A DNA stretch of 64,000 bases from Neptunicella plasticusilytica (lineage in GTDB: Bacteria; Pseudomonadota; Gammaproteobacteria; Enterobacterales; Alteromonadaceae): assembly GCF_047922965.1 (NCBI RefSeq), contig NZ_CP150481.1:2728001-2792000 (forward strand), read 5' to 3'. This document shows positions 47,361 to 53,309 of the stretch, piece by piece. Every line of letters starts with the position of its first letter. The first letter of the stretch is position 1. A model generated the notes under the pieces. The model was given only the letters and a program-made list of their open reading frames with translations, was not told the DNA's origin and made no database searches. A program made the translations under genes and the position numbers.

Positions 47361-47376
47361 ACCATAGTACTATGGT
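47361..47376. promoter_or_regulatory. 16-bp palindrome in the TonB receptor / hydroxybutyrate divergent promoter
   Basis: ACCATAGTACTATGGT is a perfect palindrome placed 97 bases before the receptor start and about 160 before the permease start. Such symmetry in a divergent regulatory region suggests an operator. The regulator that binds it is unknown; the CrbR-like protein next door is a candidate. Confidence 0.5.
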
Positions 47377-47534
47377 TTTTAACCCGGGATTTGACGCATT
47401 ATCTGTTCACTGGCGTCAGCCGGGTACGTCCACGCATTTGTTTAGCTTCGGTCAAAGCAGTATCAACAAAGTCAGGTTCTTGTAATGAATCAACTGGTTG
47501 ATATAAATAATGTTAACGCGAAGGACAACACATT

Positions 47535-48830
47535 ATGTTGAGTTTACTGGGGCTGGTCGGGGGATTAATCCTGCTGATTTGGTTAACCATTCGTGGCATG
47601 AATCTGTTTATTGCTGCGCCGTTGTGCTCCCTGATTGTTGCTCTAACCAGCAATATCCCTGTTTTTATCGGCGAAACCAATTTCGTCACTACCTATATGG
47701 CCGGTTTTTCCGGTTTTATTGCTTCGTGGTTCTTTATGTTTTTGCTGGGCTCCCTGTTTGGCAAATTTATGGAAGACACCGGAGCGGCAGATTCTATTTC
47801 TCGCTGGATCGTCAATAAACTGGGCATGAAGCACGCCGTCGCTGCCGTAGTATTGGCCTGTGCCTTGTTAACTTACGGCGGTGTGAGTGTTTTTGTGGTG
47901 GCTTTTTCGGTTTACCCCATGGCACTGAGCTTGTTTAAGGATGCCAATTTACCCCGACGTTTTATTCCCGCGGCGTTAGCCTTTGGTTCCGTCACTTTTA
48001 CCATGACCTCGGCAGGCTCGCCGGAAATCCAGAACTGGATCCCGATCAAGTACTTGGGTACGTCACCCTTTGCCGGATGGGAAGTCAGCCTGATTGTGGC
48101 TATTTTTATGGCCAGCTTCGGGTTTTGGTGGCTAAAACGGATGATCAATAAAGCGATTGCCAGGGGTGAAAAATTTGAGCATCGCGAAGAAGATCCCGCT
48201 ATTCCTGACCGCGACTATCCTCATCCGTTAACCGGCCTATTGCCTTTGGTCGTCGTATTGCTGTTGTCATTTTTATTGCATGATGATTTGCAACAACTGG
48301 CACTGATTGTGGCTTTAGGAGGCGGTGTTGTAACCTTGATGGTGATTAACTTTAAACATTTTCACAATCTGAACAATGCTATTTCGGTAGGCACTACCGG
48401 CGCTTTGGTCGCGATTGGCAATACCGCTGCAGTAGTGGGTTTTGGCACTATTGCCAAATCGACAGTAGCCTTCCAGCAAGCGGTGGAAGTGATGACCCAG
48501 TTACCGGGTAATGAATTGCTCGGCGCCGCAGTCGCCGTCAGTGTGATTGCAGGTTTGACTGGTTCAGCCTCCGGCGGCCAGGCCATTGCCTTGCCCTTGA
48601 TTGCGCCCCATTATCTGGATCAGGGTGTTAATCCGGAAGAACTGCACCGGATTGTGTCCATTTCATCCGGGGCACTGGATTCGCTGCCTCATAACGGTTA
48701 TGTCGTCACCACCATTCGCGCCATTTGCAATGAGACTCATCAACAAGCCTATTGGGCTGTGGGAGCATTAACCGTGGTCATCCCGCTAATTGGATTGGGT
48801 ATGGCAGTACTGTTGTTTAACTGGTTTTAG
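47535..48830 (+). CDS. GntP-family permease, candidate 3-hydroxybutyrate transporter
   Basis: The 431-residue protein has about twelve membrane helices and the GntP-family glycine-rich core, for example FLLGSLFGKFMEDTGAADSIS and AGLTGSASGGQAIALPLIAP. The family moves gluconate, D-beta-hydroxybutyrate and similar organic acids with protons. AAGGA precedes the ATG. It leads an operon with an exported hydrolase, a PHB depolymerase and a 3-hydroxybutyrate dehydrogenase, so the natural reading is inner-membrane uptake of 3-hydroxybutyrate. The gap to the next gene is nine bases. Confidence 0.88.
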   Translation: MLSLLGLVGGLILLIWLTIRGMNLFIAAPLCSLIVALTSNIPVFIGETNFVTTYMAGFSGFIASWFFMFLLGSLFGKFMEDTGAADSISRWIVNKLGMKHAVAAVVLACALLTYGGVSVFVVAFSVYPMALSLFKDANLPRRFIPAALAFGSVTFTMTSAGSPEIQNWIPIKYLGTSPFAGWEVSLIVAIFMASFGFWWLKRMINKAIARGEKFEHREEDPAIPDRDYPHPLTGLLPLVVVLLLSFLLHDDLQQLALIVALGGGVVTLMVINFKHFHNLNNAISVGTTGALVAIGNTAAVVGFGTIAKSTVAFQQAVEVMTQLPGNELLGAAVAVSVIAGLTGSASGGQAIALPLIAPHYLDQGVNPEELHRIVSISSGALDSLPHNGYVVTTIRAICNETHQQAYWAVGALTVVIPLIGLGMAVLLFNWF

Positions 48831-48839
48831 GATTTAATT

Positions 48840-50039
48840 ATGCGACATTTTTGTATCTGGTTAGGCAAGTTTGTCCTGCTCGCACTTTGCTTGATTCAAC
48901 TCTGTTGGGCACAAGATACCTTACTGGTTAACAAGCAGCAGTTCACACTGGATGATTTCGTGACCTTTGGCGGCAAAACCATCAAACAGGTCAAAGTGGG
49001 TTGGGAAAGTTATGGAAAACTGAATGAAGATAAATCCAATGTCATTCTGATCACACATTTTTTTAGCGGCAACTCCCACGCGGCGGGTAAATATAGTCAG
49101 GATGATGCCAAACCCGGTTATTGGGACAGTATCATTGGCCCGGATAAAGCTATCGATACCAATCATTATTTTGTGATTAGTGTCGATAGTCTGGTTAACC
49201 TGGGCGTACATGATCCGCATGTAATTACCACAGGCCCCGCCAGCATTAACCCGGAAACCGGCAAACCCTACGGTTTAACCTTTCCGGTAGTCACCATTCG
49301 CGATTTTGTTAATGTACAAAAGGCAGTACTGGAAAGTTTAGGTATTAGCAAACTGCATGCGGTGATGGGCGCCTCAATGGGCTCGATGCAAGCGCTAGAA
49401 TGGGCGACGGCTTACCCGGATTGGGTAGCACGAATGATCTCGGTGATTGGTGTTGGACAAGCCGATGCCTGGACGACATTAACTCTGGAACAATGGGCAA
49501 TGCCCATTCGCTTAGACAAACACTGGAACCACGGTGATTACTATCAGCGGCAAATACCTGTCGACGGACTGACGGCCTCGTTAATGATGATTACCCAACA
49601 GGCTATGCACCCCGATTATATTAACGCCGCGAATCCGCAACATTGGCCGCTGGAAGCCGCACCACTGAATGACATTAACCAGTCTCACCAGGTGGTAAAC
49701 TGGTTAAAAAACGCCGCTCAGGCCCGTGCCAATATCATGGACGCCAACCATCTGTTATATCTGGTGCGCGCCAACCAGCTTTTTATTGCCGGACATCACG
49801 ACAAACTCGAAGAGGCGATGAAACGAGTCAAGGCAAAAAGCCTGTTACTACCTTCTCACAATGATTTATTGCTGATGCCCTATATGGCCAAACAGGTACA
49901 TCAGGCATTGTTGGCAGCAGGAAAATCATCTCAATATGCAGAAATTAACGGTCCCATGGGGCATCTTAATGGTGTCGTGGGTATCGCTCAACACAGTTCA
50001 ACTATCGCAGCCTTTTTAGCTGCCAAGGATTCATTATGA
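48840..50039 (+). CDS. exported MetX-like alpha/beta-hydrolase
   Basis: The 399-residue protein has a signal peptide (hydrophobic residues 10-24, ending near CWAQ), so it is periplasmic. The rest aligns with the homoserine O-acetyltransferase (MetX) superfamily: INPETGKPYGLTFPVVTIRDFV and nucleophile Ser179 in GASMGSMQALEWA. A likely Asp is in PSHNDLLLMP and a His in GPMGHLNG. The GGCxGSTGP loop typical of MetX is replaced by a VNLGVHDPHV segment, and MetX is cytoplasmic. I therefore read it as a hydrolase, perhaps for 3-hydroxybutyrate oligomers, from its place between permease and depolymerase. Its stop overlaps the next ATG by four bases. Confidence 0.82.
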   Translation: MRHFCIWLGKFVLLALCLIQLCWAQDTLLVNKQQFTLDDFVTFGGKTIKQVKVGWESYGKLNEDKSNVILITHFFSGNSHAAGKYSQDDAKPGYWDSIIGPDKAIDTNHYFVISVDSLVNLGVHDPHVITTGPASINPETGKPYGLTFPVVTIRDFVNVQKAVLESLGISKLHAVMGASMGSMQALEWATAYPDWVARMISVIGVGQADAWTTLTLEQWAMPIRLDKHWNHGDYYQRQIPVDGLTASLMMITQQAMHPDYINAANPQHWPLEAAPLNDINQSHQVVNWLKNAAQARANIMDANHLLYLVRANQLFIAGHHDKLEEAMKRVKAKSLLLPSHNDLLLMPYMAKQVHQALLAAGKSSQYAEINGPMGHLNGVVGIAQHSSTIAAFLAAKDSL

Positions 50040-51022
50040 AAACACTCATTAGCTGTTTATCTCTATTATTGACAGCGTCGGCATTCGCCACACCGCTTCC
50101 CGCACTGAAGCTGGATGTTGAGCAAATTACCCTGTCTGGCTTATCCAGCGGCGGCTATATGGCCGGTCAATATCATATTGCCCACGCCGAACATGTCAGC
50201 GGTGTCGGCATTATTGCCGCAGGCCCCTACTTTTGCGCCCAGGGCAGTATTTTTACCGCCCTGTCCCAATGTGTGAACAAAGTCGAACAACCCATATCAT
50301 TACAGAAAATCGAGCAACAACTCAATGACTGGCGAACTAACAACCTGATTGCGCCTGCTGACGCCTTAAATAATGACCGCATCTGGATCTTTCACGGCAC
50401 ATTAGATAGCAAAGTAATTAGTAACGTCAGCGACAAACTGGTTGAGCAATATCAAAACTGGGTGGGTAGAGATAACGTCAGATACATCAATGATAAAGCA
50501 TTTTCACATCTGTTCCCGACATTGGATAAAGGCACTGATTGCAAAGAATCAACGGCTCCGTTTGTCGGCCAATGTGACTATAACGCCGCCAGCATGATGC
50601 TGGATTATATTAGTCCGGTAGAAAAAAATGTTAGTCCTGATGGCAAGCTAATCGAATTTAACCAGCAACAACTGGGCGGGGAAGCCGCAGCCAGTCTGGC
50701 TGAAACCGGCTATATTTACGTGCCGGATAACTGTCAGCAAGGACAACAGTGTCAGTTGCATGTCAGTTTTCATGGTTGCAACCAGAATGCCGAGGCGGTT
50801 GGCACCGACTATGTGACGTTAACCGGGATCAATCAGTGGGCCAATCAGCACAATACCGTCATACTTTACCCACAAACCAAAAAAAGTACCTTAATGCCGC
50901 TTAATCCCCAGGCTTGCTGGGATTGGTGGGGATACACCGACGAAAATTATGCCACTCGCAAAGGACAACAAATACAGGCGGTTAATAACATGGTTAACGC
51001 GTTGGCCGGAGATAAAGTATGA
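50036..51022 (+). CDS. exported PHB depolymerase (circularly permuted alpha/beta-hydrolase)
   Basis: The 328-residue protein has a signal peptide ending AFA (residues 1-18). The nucleophile Ser37 is in SGLSSGGYMA near the mature N-terminus. Asp124 in HGTLDSKV and His158 in FSHLFPT follow at the spacing described for the fungal Penicillium PHB depolymerase (Ser39, Asp121, His155). The oxyanion segment VSFHGCNQNAE lies near residue 240, after the nucleophile, so the fold is circularly permuted. There is no separate substrate-binding domain. It should cut poly(3-hydroxybutyrate) into oligomers or monomers. It overlaps both neighbours by four bases. Confidence 0.88.
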   Translation: MKTLISCLSLLLTASAFATPLPALKLDVEQITLSGLSSGGYMAGQYHIAHAEHVSGVGIIAAGPYFCAQGSIFTALSQCVNKVEQPISLQKIEQQLNDWRTNNLIAPADALNNDRIWIFHGTLDSKVISNVSDKLVEQYQNWVGRDNVRYINDKAFSHLFPTLDKGTDCKESTAPFVGQCDYNAASMMLDYISPVEKNVSPDGKLIEFNQQQLGGEAAASLAETGYIYVPDNCQQGQQCQLHVSFHGCNQNAEAVGTDYVTLTGINQWANQHNTVILYPQTKKSTLMPLNPQACWDWWGYTDENYATRKGQQIQAVNNMVNALAGDKV

Positions 51023-51786
51023 AATCATTGGTCATTCTAATTACCGGTGGTGCCAGCGGTATCGGCTTTGGTATAGCAGAACATTTGGGCCAAGCAGGAC
51101 ACCATATTGTTATCGCTGACATTAACCTGCAAGCCGCGCAAGAGGCCGTTCAGACACTACAACAACACAAAGTAACCGCAACCGCTATCGCGCTGGATGT
51201 GGCCGATGCTGTACAGATTGCCGCGTTGCCACAACATTTGGGCGAACTACAAATAGATGTACTGATCAACAATGCCGGTATTCAGCATGTGAGCAAGCTG
51301 GAGGATTTTCCGGCCGAAAAATGGCAGCAATTAATTAACATTATGCTGGTTGGGCCAGCCTTGTTAACCCAGGCCTTTTTACCAGGCATGAAGCAGCGTA
51401 ATTTTGGCCGGATTATCAATGTTGGCTCAATTCACTCTTTGGTCGCGTCCCCGTTTAAGTCCGCTTATGTCGCGGCTAAACATGGGTTGCTGGGCTTTAC
51501 TAAAGTGATGGCGCTGGAAACCGGCGAACATAATATTACTATTAATACCCTTTGTCCTTCCTATGTCAAAACACCATTGGTTGAACAGCAAATTGCCGCT
51601 CAGGCCAAAGAAAACAATCTGAGTGAAGAGGAAGTGATCAACAAGATTATGCTCGAACCTATGCCCAAAAAAGCCTTTATCAGTATCGAGGAACTGGCTC
51701 AGTCTGCCGAATTCCTGTTGAGTAACGGCGCCAAAAACATTACCGGTCAGACACTGGTTCTGGACGGGGGATGGGTCGCCCGCTAA
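51019..51786 (+). CDS. bdhA: 3-hydroxybutyrate dehydrogenase (short-chain dehydrogenase)
   Basis: The 255-residue enzyme has the NAD-binding TGGASGIG at residues 9-16, NNAG near residue 89, and the catalytic Tyr150-x-x-x-Lys154 in SAYVAAKHG. The late segment TLCPSYVKTPLVEQQI is typical of D-3-hydroxybutyrate dehydrogenases and distinguishes them from general acetoacetyl-CoA reductases. It oxidises 3-hydroxybutyrate to acetoacetate with NAD+. It ends the operon, its ATG overlapping the depolymerase stop (ATGA). The acetoacetate would then need CoA activation and the thiolase encoded at 5498. Confidence 0.92.
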   Translation: MKSLVILITGGASGIGFGIAEHLGQAGHHIVIADINLQAAQEAVQTLQQHKVTATAIALDVADAVQIAALPQHLGELQIDVLINNAGIQHVSKLEDFPAEKWQQLINIMLVGPALLTQAFLPGMKQRNFGRIINVGSIHSLVASPFKSAYVAAKHGLLGFTKVMALETGEHNITINTLCPSYVKTPLVEQQIAAQAKENNLSEEEVINKIMLEPMPKKAFISIEELAQSAEFLLSNGAKNITGQTLVLDGGWVAR

Positions 51787-51852
51787 CTGGTCCGGCAAAT
51801 ATTCAGTCAACCGGGACTTTCAACCCGCATCAGTTCCCGCTAAGATATTCCT

Positions 51853-52118
51853 AGAGCCTGTTGATCTTTGCGGTATACTTTTGCAACGAATTGTGCGGCA
51901 TTTATACAATGAAGCACGATTGTGGTGTAGTTGCTCTACATGAATGAGTGCTGAAGCCGTAGAAATGCCGCACAAAAGTTGCCCAAAGGGTTCGTCCTAA
52001 ACGCTTTTTACTCTTTGTTGCTTATTTTTGACTTAATCCATTAGGCCTGCAAATAAGCGCCGCGATTAAAAAACGTTTAGTTAGAACAAAATTTATACCG
52101 CAAAGATCAACAGGCTCT
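51853..52118 (-). mobile_element. 266-bp MITE-like element, copy 2 (inverted)
   Basis: Here the 25-base ends (AGAGCCTGTTGATC onward) are perfect inverted repeats of each other. CTAG stands at both junctions. Aligned in reverse complement with the copy at 37222, only about six of 266 positions differ. This copy lies 66 bases after the bdhA stop. Internal inverted repeats (TTGTGCGGCATTT with AAATGCCGCACAA, and CTAAACGTTTTTT with its partner) can fold into two arms. No protein is encoded. Confidence 0.87.
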
Positions 52119-52139
52119 AGTTATAAAACAGAACTAAGC

Positions 52140-52163
52140 GATCCTGCTATTATCGGCAGGATC
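52140..52163. terminator. hairpin downstream of MITE copy 2
   Basis: GATCCTGC pairs with GCAGGATC around an eight-base loop, followed by GTATATT. It may be the original terminator of the hydroxybutyrate operon, now displaced 354 bases from the bdhA stop by the element. The U-tract is weak. Confidence 0.4.
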
Positions 52164-52251
52164 GTATATTATCTGGATCGATATTCATCTGTGAATATCA
52201 CAACCCGCAATCGGATTGAATGCGGTTGAAAAATAAATAAGGAAATTTACT

Positions 52252-52674
52252 ATGTTAGCAACCATCAGAGTCCCCCAGCCCGGCTTACGCAGTCTGGTCT
52301 CCTTTGTCAGCTTATCAATTATCGTCGCCCTGCTCTTTATCCTCACCGGTAGCTATGGCAGCTTTATCGATATTCTTATGTCGTCGGTTGTCTCAGGTGC
52401 TGCCGGTTGGTTGGTCTGGTTTTTAGTCCGCTTCATCCGGCTTGCGCATAACAAAAGGTTAAGATTACAACACATGCTTTCCGGGGGCGTTTTTACCTTG
52501 CTACTGCTTAGCAATACTCACCATCCGGCTATTGAAAGTGTTTTTTACAGAGTGGCGGAAAACTGGCAAGTTTCTGTTGCGATGATTCAAAACCCCATGT
52601 CCTTTCTATCTGGTACGTTACTGGGACTGGCGTTGTATTTGTTTAACAGTGAAATAAAAACTGAAAGAGCATAA
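52252..52674 (+). CDS. small hypothetical membrane protein
   Basis: The 140-residue protein has three or four hydrophobic helices (residues about 17-38, 44-65, 82-97 and 120-135) with a basic loop between the second and third. AAGGAAATTT before the ATG is a good ribosome binding site. I do not recognise the family. The gene stands alone between the MITE copy and the convergent DUF2058 gene. Confidence 0.75.
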   Translation: MLATIRVPQPGLRSLVSFVSLSIIVALLFILTGSYGSFIDILMSSVVSGAAGWLVWFLVRFIRLAHNKRLRLQHMLSGGVFTLLLLSNTHHPAIESVFYRVAENWQVSVAMIQNPMSFLSGTLLGLALYLFNSEIKTERA

Positions 52675-52709
52675 ATAAACTCAGCTTCGGATAAACAAAG
52701 CCGTTCAGC

Positions 52710-52741
52710 GCCACTATCGGCCTGTCAAGCCGGATAGTGGC
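52710..52741. terminator. hairpin between hypothetical and DUF2058 genes
   Basis: GCCACTATC pairs perfectly with GATAGTGGC, and GGC/GCC extend the stem past a one-base bulge. It lies between the two convergent genes and ends nine bases before the DUF2058 stop. No U-tract follows, so it may act only as a 3' stabiliser. Confidence 0.5.
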
Positions 52742-52749
52742 ATAATAGT

Positions 52750-53301
52750 CTACCAGTTTAGATCGTCGGGAATTTCGTAATCTGCGTACCAGTCCTGCTC
52801 TTCTTCGGTCAAATTGCTGCTTTGTTCCAGGGTATCGGCCCGGTAAACCACTAATGATTCATCACGCTGGGCGATTTTATCTGCCACCGGCATGGGTACC
52901 AGTTCATATCCGCCCTGAAACTTAACAATCGCCAGACGTCCCTGACTGATATGCTTCTGGGTCTTCTCGTCAACATACAACTGTTTGACTTTAGTCCCGT
53001 CAGTGAAATTACAGGCAATATCGCCCCGTCCTTTGGGTTGCTTGTTCACTTCTATCAATTGCTTGATCTGCGCCAATATAGCCTTTTGTTCAGCTTTCTC
53101 CTTGGCTTGCTGGTTTAACTGCTGATCGCGACGGCGCTTTTGTTCCATTTGTTGCGCCGCTAATGCCTTAGCCTCGTCAGTCATCTCGACTTTATGGTGT
53201 TGCTTGGCTTTCTTCTGCTTATGTTTTTCTTTACTGATCTGGTTGGCCTTTTTCTTGTCGGCCAACCCTGCTTTAAGTAATTGTTCTTGTAACGATGCCA
53301 T
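52750..53301 (-). CDS. DUF2058 (YaiL-like) nucleoprotein-type protein
   Basis: The 183-residue protein matches the DUF2058 family, known as YaiL in E. coli. The first half is a basic, Lys/Gln-rich coiled coil (residues about 10-80). The second half is a compact domain (FTDGTKVKQLYVDEKTQKHI, then VPMPVADKIAQRDE). A role as a nucleoprotein or polysome-associated protein has been suggested for YaiL but is not proven. It follows topA by eight bases on the same strand and is probably cotranscribed. Confidence 0.92.
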   Translation of the reverse strand: MASLQEQLLKAGLADKKKANQISKEKHKQKKAKQHHKVEMTDEAKALAAQQMEQKRRRDQQLNQQAKEKAEQKAILAQIKQLIEVNKQPKGRGDIACNFTDGTKVKQLYVDEKTQKHISQGRLAIVKFQGGYELVPMPVADKIAQRDESLVVYRADTLEQSSNLTEEEQDWYADYEIPDDLNW

Positions 53302-53309
53302 AGGTAGCC

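Noticed and set aside
48840..50039. Naming the MetX-like gene metX
   Set aside because: It has a signal peptide, lacks the acetyltransferase loop and lies in a polyester-degradation operon, so homoserine acetyltransferase is unlikely.
37222..52118. Composite transposon with transposase
   Set aside because: Neither element copy nor the segment between them encodes a transposase; only a passive or homologous-recombination role can be proposed.
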